Source of the DNA: CAYMAI01 sp964388445
GTDB taxonomy: Bacteria > 4484-113 > JAGGVC01
Direction: 5' to 3'
DNA: 64,000 nt
Assembly: GCA_964388445.1 (NCBI GenBank)
Contig: CAYMAI010000005.1
Span: forward strand, 124,001-188,000
Shown here in pieces: positions 41,325-50,085 of this stretch. Position numbers and translations under genes: made by a program. Each line of letters starts with the position of its first letter. Position 1 is the first letter of the stretch. The notes beneath the pieces were generated by a model. It had not been told where the DNA came from and ran no database searches. It saw only the letters and a list, made by a program, of their open reading frames with translations.

Positions 41325-44300
41325 ATGGACAGCTTGAAAATCGGCGAATTCACCTTTACCGGCGAGATTAGGGCGACGGCGTACTACTCGGTATGGCGTG
41401 GCTTTCGCGACTCGGACCGCTCGCCCGTCGTTGCCTTCATATTCAATCCGGCGATAGTCAGAAACGAGAAAATCGGCGAATCGCTTTTGCGCGACACCCA
41501 CATTTTGGCGCAAAAACAGCATCCCGGCGTTCTCACTCCTCTCGCCGCCGGCAGGCAGAAAAGCAGATATTTCATCGTATATCCCGACAAAGGCGCGCCG
41601 CTTTCCACGTTCGACACGACGGAGCGCGTCAAGCCGCGCGAAGCGCTCTCGATCGCGCTCCAGATTCTTCGCGCGCTTTTGTTCGCCGCGGACAAAGACG
41701 TCGCGTTTCACGGCCACGTTTGCCCCGACAACATAGTCTTCAGCTTGGACGAAGGCAAGGCGATGCTCGCTTCGTTCGGCCTTATGCGCGCCGTTTACGC
41801 CCACGAGCCGGAAATCGCGAAAAAATTCAAAGGCTATCTTCCATACAACCTGTTCGCGCCGCCGAAGCCGGACGGCGATAAGGCCGATGACGATAGCCGC
41901 GGCGCCGATAAAGCCGAAAGCGAGAATCTCGAACCCGAAACCGCGGCCGAAGGCGCGGAGCCGTCCGAAACCGGCTTGACGCAATTTTCGAGCGAACCCG
42001 GCGATTTCGATGAAGACGAGGGAGACCCGTTCGACGACGTATTCGGCGATTTGCACGGCGACGGCGACGTGAATTTGGTCTTTGCGCCGGGCGCGGACGC
42101 TGGCGGAGAGGGCGAAGAGCCGGAGACGAACGCGCCGGAAACCGGCTTCGACCCCGGCCCGCAATCCGACATGTTCGGTCTCGGCCTAGTTGTTTTGGAA
42201 CTGCTAACCGGCAAAAAATACGGCGACCTTCTGGGTCCGGACGAGCTCGAGACCGAAGAAAAGATATCGGCATGTTTGTCCAAACTCGACTATATTCCCA
42301 TTCCCGTTCAGGAAGTGATAATCCGGCTGATTTCCCCGCTGCGAGCGTCCCGCTATCCCGATTTCGGCAAGGCCGCGGAAGACGCGGCGCGTTTGCTCGG
42401 CGAAGACGAAAGCTCGATAGCGTTCGAAAGCTTCATTTTTTCCACGCTGTTCGGCGGCAGATTCAAAGCCGGCAAACTTATTTCCAAAAGCGCGTGCTCG
42501 CGCATTTATTCCGGTCGCGATATCGAAAAACAGGCGCGCTGCGTCCTTAAGGTAATCGACCTAAAAGAGTATCCCCAGCTTAAAGAGCCGTTCCGGAACT
42601 ACCTTAAGCAAATGCAAACATTGGACGACCACACGCTCGTCAAAGTTCGCGACGTCGGCGTTCATTTCGAACTCGGCTACATCGCGATGGACGACGCTGG
42701 CCAAAGCCTCGAGGACCTTCTCATCCGCCGCGGAATGCTGCCGCTGCACGACGCGGCATACATCGTCCACCAAATCGCGGGCGCGCTGGAGTTTTTGTAT
42801 TTCAACAACGTCGAAACCTACGGCGGGCTGAAGCCGACGAACGTGTTTCTTTCCACGAACCTGCGCGAAGTGAAAATCGGCGACGTTTTCCTGTCCCGGT
42901 TTTTGCTCGAGCACGGCAACCTCGCGGGCACGAGTTCGGAATATTTTCCGTTCACCTGGTGCCGCGACGGCGAGCTTTCGCGCGCGGGCGATTTCTATTC
43001 GCTCGGCCTCGTTTTCTACGAGCTTCTCGTCGGCCATCCGCCGTTCAGCTATAAAGTAGAAGAAGAAATCATCCGCGACCACATAGAAGGCGACACGATT
43101 CGCGTCGTGCAAGACGCGCTGATAAGCTCCGAAGCGAAGCAAATAATCATGCGGCTTCTCGAACGCAACCCCGGCGCGGGCTATCGAACAGCCGACGAAA
43201 TCCGAAAAGACATCGCCGCGATGATGGGCTGGGACAAAAAGGAAAAACTGGAGCTTCCCCACATCCCGTTCGATTTCGCGGACGTGTCCGTCGTCGGCAA
43301 GAACACGAAGGAAAAAGTCGAAGAGACGATTTGTTACCGGCTGCCGACCAAGGGCGACAAGCCGCGCGGTTTTTTCGCGCTCGTGCACGGGCAGGGCGAG
43401 GAACTCGGCGACGCGGGCACGGTGGCGCGCCTCGCGCTCGAAAACCTGCGCGAAGCCGTGTTCACGCCCGGCCAGGACGCGTCGAACCCCGCCTCGCTTC
43501 TCGCGAACGAGCCGGAGAAATATTTACTGAACGTTTTCGACAGAGTGAACCAGTCGGTCTATCGCCACGCGTTCCGCAAAGGCAGGCTGAAGCGGATGAG
43601 CGTTTCAATCACCTGCGGGTTCATACAAAACAACACGCTATACCTTTTGCAAAACGGCGAAAACGCCACGTACTATTTCCACAAGGGCGAGTACGGCGAT
43701 TTTCGCGCGCTAAAAGGCGCGGTGCTCGAGGAGAAAATCGGCGGGCCGCAAGAATCGAGCCTCGACGTCGAGCCGGCTGACGCGCTGGGCGTGGCGGAAA
43801 GATTTCGCGTGGGCTGTTTCAAAAAGCGGCTGAAAGACGCCGAGCAAATCGTTTTTCTCTCGCGCATATTGCGCGAAAAATTCAGCGTCGCGGAAATACG
43901 GGAATTTATAACGAGTCAGGACAATCCTGCGATATCAATCGAGCTTATAGAAAAGAACGCCCGGCGCCGCAGGCTCGAAGGCACGATAAGCGCGGTGCTC
44001 GTCAACATCGGCGAAGTGACGCGGTTCGTCGAAGATTCTTCGCACAAACACACGGGCAACCTTGCGCGAAGCTATATGGAAAGCGCCGACCAGCTTTTTC
44101 ACGACGGCAAGGTTGACGAAGCGATAACCGTATATCAAAAGGCGATCGAACACAATTCGAACTACACGACGCTCCACTTCAAGCTCGGCAGGGCGTATCA
44201 CTCGAAGGGGCTAAAGGAGCGCGCTCTCGGAAGTTTTCTTACCGCGATAGAGCTCGACAACCAGCACATTCCCGCGCACGTCGAGGCGTGCAAAATATAT

Positions 44301-44528
44301 CTCGAACTCAAAATGAACTCGCATGCGTACGACCTTCTCGGCAGGCTGATTACGCGCGGCGTGGAGGACGCGGACGTTTACGCGTATGCCGCCGCGGTGT
44401 GCAACCGCATCAGGAGGCCGAAGGAAGCCGCGGATTACGCGGCCGCCGCGCTCGAACTGAAACAAGGCCATCCCGTCGCGACGAAAGAGCTTATGTCCGC
44501 GGGGAAGATGAAAAGACTGGGGTTTTAG
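41325..44528 (+). CDS. Tandem pseudokinase / pseudo-PPM phosphatase / TPR scaffold protein
   Basis: A 1067-residue protein. The ATG at 41325 has GGAG six bases upstream; a longer start at 41199 has none. Domain 1 (about 5-365) is kinase-like: the HRD loop reads HGHVCPDN, DFG reads SFG, the ATP Lys is missing, and an acidic insertion of ~95 residues (about 182-275) replaces the activation segment before SDMFGLGLVVLELLTG. Domain 2 (about 376-640) keeps the ATP Lys (CVLKVID) but has YGGLKPTN for HRDLKPxN and DVF for DFG. Domain 3 (about 669-902) has a PP2C/PPM outline with the metal sites replaced (LVHGQGEELGD, QNGENATYYF, FLSRIL). The C-terminus (about 906-1065) has four TPR-like units. All catalytic centres look dead, so a signalling scaffold or regulator is likely. 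The neighbour is a diguanylate cyclase. Confidence 0.82.
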   Translation: MDSLKIGEFTFTGEIRATAYYSVWRGFRDSDRSPVVAFIFNPAIVRNEKIGESLLRDTHILAQKQHPGVLTPLAAGRQKSRYFIVYPDKGAPLSTFDTTERVKPREALSIALQILRALLFAADKDVAFHGHVCPDNIVFSLDEGKAMLASFGLMRAVYAHEPEIAKKFKGYLPYNLFAPPKPDGDKADDDSRGADKAESENLEPETAAEGAEPSETGLTQFSSEPGDFDEDEGDPFDDVFGDLHGDGDVNLVFAPGADAGGEGEEPETNAPETGFDPGPQSDMFGLGLVVLELLTGKKYGDLLGPDELETEEKISACLSKLDYIPIPVQEVIIRLISPLRASRYPDFGKAAEDAARLLGEDESSIAFESFIFSTLFGGRFKAGKLISKSACSRIYSGRDIEKQARCVLKVIDLKEYPQLKEPFRNYLKQMQTLDDHTLVKVRDVGVHFELGYIAMDDAGQSLEDLLIRRGMLPLHDAAYIVHQIAGALEFLYFNNVETYGGLKPTNVFLSTNLREVKIGDVFLSRFLLEHGNLAGTSSEYFPFTWCRDGELSRAGDFYSLGLVFYELLVGHPPFSYKVEEEIIRDHIEGDTIRVVQDALISSEAKQIIMRLLERNPGAGYRTADEIRKDIAAMMGWDKKEKLELPHIPFDFADVSVVGKNTKEKVEETICYRLPTKGDKPRGFFALVHGQGEELGDAGTVARLALENLREAVFTPGQDASNPASLLANEPEKYLLNVFDRVNQSVYRHAFRKGRLKRMSVSITCGFIQNNTLYLLQNGENATYYFHKGEYGDFRALKGAVLEEKIGGPQESSLDVEPADALGVAERFRVGCFKKRLKDAEQIVFLSRILREKFSVAEIREFITSQDNPAISIELIEKNARRRRLEGTISAVLVNIGEVTRFVEDSSHKHTGNLARSYMESADQLFHDGKVDEAITVYQKAIEHNSNYTTLHFKLGRAYHSKGLKERALGSFLTAIELDNQHIPAHVEACKIYLELKMNSHAYDLLGRLITRGVEDADVYAYAAAVCNRIRRPKEAADYAAAALELKQGHPVATKELMSAGKMKRLGF

Positions 44529-44577
44529 CTTCTCCCAATCGCCGCAGTTCACCCGTTCTTACATTTCGCAAAAGGAT

Positions 44578-45591
44578 TTAGGGCGTAATCGTCTGATGCG
44601 AACGGATGAGCCACGCGATTTTCACTTCTTCCGGTCCTTCGCCTTCCGGACTTTCGCCGAAATAGCCGGTGGGATTCAGCAGTGCCGTGAAATTTAGCTG
44701 GTTTGCACCGACCTTTTGAACAAACAGCCGGAATTTAAAATGCGTTGTTGTTTTGTAGGTTGTATGCGGAAAAAGGCAAAAGACGCTACCGCCAAATGTC
44801 ACTAAAAATGGCGTAAGCTGAACTTGGTAAGTGTCCGTCGGAGCTTCGAAATCCAAATCAACTTGAATTTCAGCGTCACTCGCGCCGTCGGACCAATCGA
44901 GTGTTACAATGCCGTTGTACTTGTCGTTGATTAGTCCGGTGTACCAAACAGTGAATACTCTGTCTTCCTGTGGATTACTGCTTACTTCACGCCGAAAGTT
45001 ACCGGCGACCAAGTCTCCGATTGCGCTATTTGTGTCGTGTCCGTTGTAATCGTTGCGAAGTCTTAATATCACAACCTTAGAGTCGGCGGACTCCGAACCA
45101 TCCATTTTCTTCTCGAAAAGCGCGACTTCTTGTGTTGGAATAACCCGGGCGCCTCTGTCAGTCGCTCTAAGACAACCCCCGCCGGATGTAGGATTGACGC
45201 AATCGATTATTACGTCCTTGTCGCCTATTATTTGATCTCCGCCAAATCTTCCTGCTTGCGCCCAAACGTGGCTCCATTTTTCGCTCGAAGTTCCAAGGTC
45301 TAAGTTTTGCCCTGACCCCCTCCGCAGGCTTGTGCGTACTTGACCATCCACGTACAAATCGCGTCCGGCCTTCACGTCGCGGCCAGCGACCATATCCCGC
45401 GTTACGTTCGCGTCATTTCCGATGTTGGCGTCGTTGCCGATGTTCGCGTTCCGGCTTAGGTTTAAATCGCGCCATTTGGCTTGGGCTGTGCCTACATCCG
45501 GCTCGCCCTGGTCGATGTTTGGCGCGATGTTCACGTCCGGGTCTTGGGGCTGAATGTCGTTCGCCCCAGGTCCGCTCTGCCAATTTGCCAT
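44578..45591 (-). CDS. Repeat-containing surface or tail-fibre-like protein
   Basis: A 337-residue protein without a signal peptide. After a polar start it has short repeats (NANIGNDANIGNDANVTRD, then VAGRDVKAGRDLYVDGQV) of the kind that form narrow beta-helices in phage tail fibres and trimeric adhesins, followed by a Gly/Ser-rich joint (KWSHVWAQAGRFGGDQIIGD) and a beta-rich C-terminal domain of about 200 residues. AAGGGGT supports the ATG at 45591. No other phage gene is nearby. It lies 51 bases after the PKD lipoprotein gene on the same strand. Function unknown; a structural or adhesive role is inferred from repeats alone. Confidence 0.6.
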   Translation of the reverse strand: MANWQSGPGANDIQPQDPDVNIAPNIDQGEPDVGTAQAKWRDLNLSRNANIGNDANIGNDANVTRDMVAGRDVKAGRDLYVDGQVRTSLRRGSGQNLDLGTSSEKWSHVWAQAGRFGGDQIIGDKDVIIDCVNPTSGGGCLRATDRGARVIPTQEVALFEKKMDGSESADSKVVILRLRNDYNGHDTNSAIGDLVAGNFRREVSSNPQEDRVFTVWYTGLINDKYNGIVTLDWSDGASDAEIQVDLDFEAPTDTYQVQLTPFLVTFGGSVFCLFPHTTYKTTTHFKFRLFVQKVGANQLNFTALLNPTGYFGESPEGEGPEEVKIAWLIRSHQTITP

Positions 45592-45642
45592 ATCAAACAC
45601 CCCTTAATACTAAGATTTTGCCGTTGTCGGCAATTTATAGAC

Positions 45643-48357
45643 TCACGGATCCAAAAAAGGTTCCCGGATTCCGAAAAAAAGTTCCTTTTCCCAAGAATTG
45701 TACACGCTCATAAAAATGTATCCGCTTTCGTCTAGCAGGAGACCATTCGAATAACCAGCCGACGATTCCAAAATCGGCTCTTCCCGCCAGCTCACCCCGT
45801 CCGTAATCCCAAGCCATACTCTGTTTGGCATGCTGGGAACAACTTCAGAGAAAGCTACTGCCTGCCGCCATCCGACAGAGGAAACGGCCGGGTTGCCCGG
45901 AAGTATCCCCACGACATCTGGCATTGGCATGTGGTGCGCGATTACAGTAACTCCCGGCTCGGAGTCCTTGAACACCGTCACATCATAGGTTTGCGCATTG
46001 GCTGCTATGTACGTCAGATAGTTATCTAGGATGCCCATTGAGGAGTAGTTTTTGAACGAACCGACCGGCGGAACAGAGATTAAACGCTCTGTCCATATGC
46101 CTTCTATCAGGCTGACCAGATTGAGCGAGCTTTGGGTATTCCAAAGCAAACAAGGAACGCCGTCAATAAACTTGAAGTCCGTATAGCGCAGATACGGCAG
46201 GCTACCGCGATCAACGGGCTGGATTTGCCAATCCGCGCCGTCGTGCGCGGCAAGCCGGACTTCATAGACAGGCAGGCTGTTGTCGTCGGTTTGGTAGCCG
46301 TAGACTATAGCGGGATTGTTATCGGGATCCAGCGCCAATATAGGATTTTCGCCATTATCTCGACCTTCGTCATCCACAATATCATGTCGCCAAGAACCAT
46401 CCGGCAACCTCCAGACGCAATCCAAACGGTCATCAATAACTGGAAATCTTATCCGTTCTTGTAGGGCAACGACCGCTGTTCCGTCAGGAAGAAATGCTGC
46501 GCTCATAAACAAAGGTGTTCTATTTTGGGACAGGAACTCGCTTAGGACAAACGAATCGAATTCCCAAGTTCCATCCAAGTTTTTCCAAGCAAATTTTATT
46601 TGGTCCAAATAGTCATTTTCAAACCTGGCAAAGTACACCATACATGGCCTACCGTCGCGCGGGTCTATCAGCATAGTTCTTCCGCCGCCCGCGTTGTACC
46701 CCACTTCGGTACCCCCGTCCACCCACTCCCACGTCCAATACAAATGCGCGTCGTTCGAGATGAACACCGGAGTTTGCGCGGTAGCGGTTTTGCCCTTGTC
46801 GTCCGTCACGCGCAGCCGCGCCCGGTACTTGCCCTCGCGCGGGCCGCCCGCCGCCTCGCCGGGATATATATGTTCAACGGGCGCGGGGGAACCCGATTCA
46901 TAATCGAAAAAACCGTCGCTCTCGAAGTCCCATTCGTATTTGACAATCGTACCGTCCGGGTCGCCGCTGCCCGTAGTGAACAGCGTGAACGTCCCCGGCG
47001 AATCCGCCACGTACGGCGTGACCGACGCGGCCGCGACCGGCGGCTCGTTGTATGCCGAGACGCCCAGCGTGAAGTGAAACGTATCCGCGCCGAACGCGTT
47101 CGCGGCGATAAGCGAACATTCGTACTCGCCCGCCGCGCCAATCGTAACTTGCGGGCTGGCGAAGTTCGAGATGTTCGGCAGCGCGCCGCCGCCGAAGTCC
47201 CACGCGTAGTTGAACGGCGGCGAGCCGGAGATGACCGCGGTGAAATATACAAGCTCGGTTTCCTCGGCGAATAGCGGCGATACCGAGATAATCTGTGGCG
47301 GCGTGTTTGCGCCGGTGACGTTCAAAATGAAATTGAATTGGTCGCTTCCCGCCGCGTTCGAGACCGCGACCGACGCGGGATATACGCCGGGCGCGCCGAG
47401 AATCACCGCCGGAAGGGCGTCTGCGGAAACGTTCGGGGTGGATGCGCCGCCGAAGTTCCACGAATATACGTACGGCGGCGAGCCTGCGATATCAGCGGAG
47501 AACGTGACCTGCGCGCCCGATTCGCCGCCTTGCGGAGTAACGCCCGATATGACGGGCGGCGCGTCCGCGGACAGCGCGACGAGATTGCTCATCGGCCCCG
47601 CGCTGCCGAGCGCGTCCACGGGCGCGACAGCGACGAAAAGCTTCGCGCCTTCGGGCGGCTGCGCGCTGAAGAGAATCGGGAAAGCGCCGGTCTGTCCGAT
47701 TGGAATATCCGCGCCGATTTGCAAAAGTGGCCCGCCGGGAGTCTGCGAAGTGAAAATTCGGTAAGCCGCAACGTTCGCAAGGTAATTCAGCGCAATCGGC
47801 GTTACGTCGGAAATGCCGATTTCGCCGTTCTTGTCGCCGTCGATCCACGCGAGCCTGTGGTTTTCTAGGCCGCCCGGCGTTTCGATATCGCCCGCGGGTT
47901 TTCCGCCGGGCAGATATTCGGCGGTTTTGGCATAGTTGAGCGCGATGGGCGTAATGTCGGGTATGCCGGTGTCGCCGCTAAGGTCGTAATCGCCAGTATT
48001 CGCGTACGACCACGACAGCGTGCCGGATTCGAAGTCGAAAGCCAAATCCGTCACTTTTCCCGCCGCGCCCTCTGGCGCCGCCGCCGGAATGCGCAATGCA
48101 ACGCCGGATGCCGCGTCCGAATTCGCGCCGTAAAGCCTTTCGATTTCAGCGAGAAGCGCGGCGCGCAGGCTTTCGAATATTTCCGGCTCCACTTCGCGCG
48201 GAACATCCGCATTTTCGATTTCGCGCTTGATTATTTCATACGATTTGCTATCTGAAATCGTATCTTCTAACCTGTGATTTCCTCTGTCGGATTTGCACGA
48301 AATCGGCGCGCATATGAACAACAACAATACCGCAAAAGCGGCAATTCGAATAACCAT
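45643..48357 (-). CDS. Secreted lipoprotein-like protein with dockerin-like repeats and PKD domains
   Basis: A 904-residue exported protein. The ATG at 48357 follows GGAGG; the signal peptide runs to the cysteine of APISC, a near-lipobox. Two dockerin-like calcium repeats (GDTGIPDITPIALNYAKT and NGEIGISDVTPIALNYLANV) occur near residues 140-200. Three PKD/Ig-like domains follow (the first two share SPP-Y-W-FGG patterns; the third has the classic YEWDFESDG). The C-terminal ~350 residues contain recurring Trp/Asp blocks suggestive of a beta-propeller-like fold. It is probably an outer-surface adhesin or polymer-binding protein; ligand unknown. Confidence 0.75.
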   Translation of the reverse strand: MVIRIAAFAVLLLFICAPISCKSDRGNHRLEDTISDSKSYEIIKREIENADVPREVEPEIFESLRAALLAEIERLYGANSDAASGVALRIPAAAPEGAAGKVTDLAFDFESGTLSWSYANTGDYDLSGDTGIPDITPIALNYAKTAEYLPGGKPAGDIETPGGLENHRLAWIDGDKNGEIGISDVTPIALNYLANVAAYRIFTSQTPGGPLLQIGADIPIGQTGAFPILFSAQPPEGAKLFVAVAPVDALGSAGPMSNLVALSADAPPVISGVTPQGGESGAQVTFSADIAGSPPYVYSWNFGGASTPNVSADALPAVILGAPGVYPASVAVSNAAGSDQFNFILNVTGANTPPQIISVSPLFAEETELVYFTAVISGSPPFNYAWDFGGGALPNISNFASPQVTIGAAGEYECSLIAANAFGADTFHFTLGVSAYNEPPVAAASVTPYVADSPGTFTLFTTGSGDPDGTIVKYEWDFESDGFFDYESGSPAPVEHIYPGEAAGGPREGKYRARLRVTDDKGKTATAQTPVFISNDAHLYWTWEWVDGGTEVGYNAGGGRTMLIDPRDGRPCMVYFARFENDYLDQIKFAWKNLDGTWEFDSFVLSEFLSQNRTPLFMSAAFLPDGTAVVALQERIRFPVIDDRLDCVWRLPDGSWRHDIVDDEGRDNGENPILALDPDNNPAIVYGYQTDDNSLPVYEVRLAAHDGADWQIQPVDRGSLPYLRYTDFKFIDGVPCLLWNTQSSLNLVSLIEGIWTERLISVPPVGSFKNYSSMGILDNYLTYIAANAQTYDVTVFKDSEPGVTVIAHHMPMPDVVGILPGNPAVSSVGWRQAVAFSEVVPSMPNRVWLGITDGVSWREEPILESSAGYSNGLLLDESGYIFMSVYNSWEKELFFGIREPFLDP

Positions 48358-48471
48358 AAAACCCTCCGGACGCAAACGGCTGCAATAGATATATCGCCGT
48401 TGATATATCGCCGCCGGACGCAATTATTATACCCTGCGGATCGGCGGATTCGGCTTATTAAACAAAAATTC

Positions 48472-50034
48472 CTACTTTCTTACCTCCGCTCTTGCCATGG
48501 ACAAACTTTCGCCGGTCATTTCTTTCGGTTTTTCGATTTCCATCATCGCGAGAACCGTCGGCGCGAGGTCGCATAGCGCGCGGCCATCTTCATATAAAAG
48601 TTCGAACCTGTCCCATCCTTCCGGCGTTACCGCGACGACCGGCACCGGAAACTTGCTGTGCTGAGTCAAAACTTCGCCGTCCGCGTCCAGCATTTCGTCG
48701 CAGTTCCCGTGGTCCGCGGTGACGATCAGCCCGGTATCGCTTTCGAGGCACGCTTCCACGACGAGCGCGAGCGATTTATCCACCGCCTCCACCGCCGCCA
48801 CCGCCGCGCCGAAAACGCCGGTGTGGCCGACCATGTCGCCGTTCGCGAAATTGCAAACGTAAAAGTCGAATTCCTTCCGCTTTATTCTGAACCTGAGTTC
48901 GTCGGTGAGCTGAAACACGCTCATCTCCGGCTTCAAATCGTACGTCGCGACTTTCGGACTCGGCACGAGCACGCGCGCCTCGCCGTTGTACGGCTGCTCG
49001 CGTCCGCCGTTGAAAAAGTACGTTACGTGCGCATACTTTTCGGTCTCGGCGAGCTTGCATACGGTCAGCCCGCGATCGGTCAAATATTCCGTGATGTGGT
49101 TCGAAACCGATGTTTTCGGCAATAGCACTGGATTGCCGAAATCGGTTTCATATTGCGTGAAACTGAAATAATCGATGTCGGGAAACGCCGTGCGTTCGAA
49201 ACTGGCAAAATCCTTGCAGGTAAGTACTCGCGTCATCTGGCGCATCCGGTCGGCGCGAAAGTTGAAAGCGATTACGCCGTCGCCGTTCATTATCCTTCCC
49301 ACAGGCAGTCCGTTTTTGTCCACGATTACGCAGGGTTGCACGAACTCGTCGGTTTCGCCGCGCTGCCACGCGTCGCGAAACGCCTGCACCGCGCCCGCTG
49401 TTTTTATGCCTTCGCCCAGCGCCATCGCCCGCCACGCCCGCTCTGTGCGCTCCCAGCGGTTGTCCCTGTCCATCCCCCAGTATCTGCCCATTATCGTGGC
49501 GATGCGCGCGTCCTCGTGTTTGCCGAAATAGCGGTCGAGAAGCTGGAGGAATTTAACCGCGCTTCCGGGCTGCGTGTCGCGTCCGTCCAGCAAACAGTGC
49601 GCGCGAATTTTCGGCACGTTCATTTTAATCGCGAGGTCGATAAGCGCCTGCATTTGGAACTGGTGGCTGTGCACCCCGCCGTCCGAAACGAGCCCCATAA
49701 TGTGAATCGTGCCGCCGCGAGACGTGACCGTGCGGATGAACTCGCAAAGTCTGGGATGTTCGAAAAACGCGCCGGTTTCTATCATGTCGTTTATCGCGAG
49801 CAGGTCTTGCTTGACCACGCGCCCCGCGCCGATGTTCAAGTGGCCGACCTCGCTGTTTCCCATTTGGCCTTCGATAAGTCCCACGTGCCTGCCGTCGGCG
49901 CGTATCGTGGTGTTGGGATATTTTTCGCAGATGGAATTCCACGCGGGCGTTTTCGCCGCGCGTATCGCGTTGCCGTAATCGGACGGGTTTTCGCCCCAGC
50001 CGTCGAGTATCAGAAGACAAACGCGCCTTGCCAT
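48472..50034 (-). CDS. gpmI: 2,3-bisphosphoglycerate-independent phosphoglycerate mutase
   Basis: Interconverts 3- and 2-phosphoglycerate with two Mn ions and a phosphoserine. The 520-residue protein is canonical: VCLLILDGWGENPSDYGNAI with the first metal Asp, GNSEVGHLNIGAGR with active-site Ser61, GLVSDGGVHSH, HCLLDGRDTQPGSA, IMGRYWGMDRDNRW, FNFRADRMRQ, FANGDMVGHTG, and TADHGNCDEMLD. GGAG six bases upstream supports the ATG at 50034. It lies 38 bases downstream of the NTF2-repeat lipoprotein gene and has the same orientation as glgP. Confidence 0.97.
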   Translation of the reverse strand: MARRVCLLILDGWGENPSDYGNAIRAAKTPAWNSICEKYPNTTIRADGRHVGLIEGQMGNSEVGHLNIGAGRVVKQDLLAINDMIETGAFFEHPRLCEFIRTVTSRGGTIHIMGLVSDGGVHSHQFQMQALIDLAIKMNVPKIRAHCLLDGRDTQPGSAVKFLQLLDRYFGKHEDARIATIMGRYWGMDRDNRWERTERAWRAMALGEGIKTAGAVQAFRDAWQRGETDEFVQPCVIVDKNGLPVGRIMNGDGVIAFNFRADRMRQMTRVLTCKDFASFERTAFPDIDYFSFTQYETDFGNPVLLPKTSVSNHITEYLTDRGLTVCKLAETEKYAHVTYFFNGGREQPYNGEARVLVPSPKVATYDLKPEMSVFQLTDELRFRIKRKEFDFYVCNFANGDMVGHTGVFGAAVAAVEAVDKSLALVVEACLESDTGLIVTADHGNCDEMLDADGEVLTQHSKFPVPVVAVTPEGWDRFELLYEDGRALCDLAPTVLAMMEIEKPKEMTGESLSMARAEVRK

Positions 50035-50085
50035 TTGCGTCTCCAATGCCGGACAAGTAAATTCAGAAAGCCGCGCAAATCAAGA

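Noticed and set aside
44578..45591. Prophage tail-fibre gene
   Set aside because: No integrase, capsid, terminase or other phage gene is nearby; repeats alone do not prove phage origin.
48776..49060. A frame ending in a poly-glycine tract opposite gpmI
   Set aside because: It arises from Ala-rich codons of gpmI read on the other strand; gpmI itself is complete and canonical.
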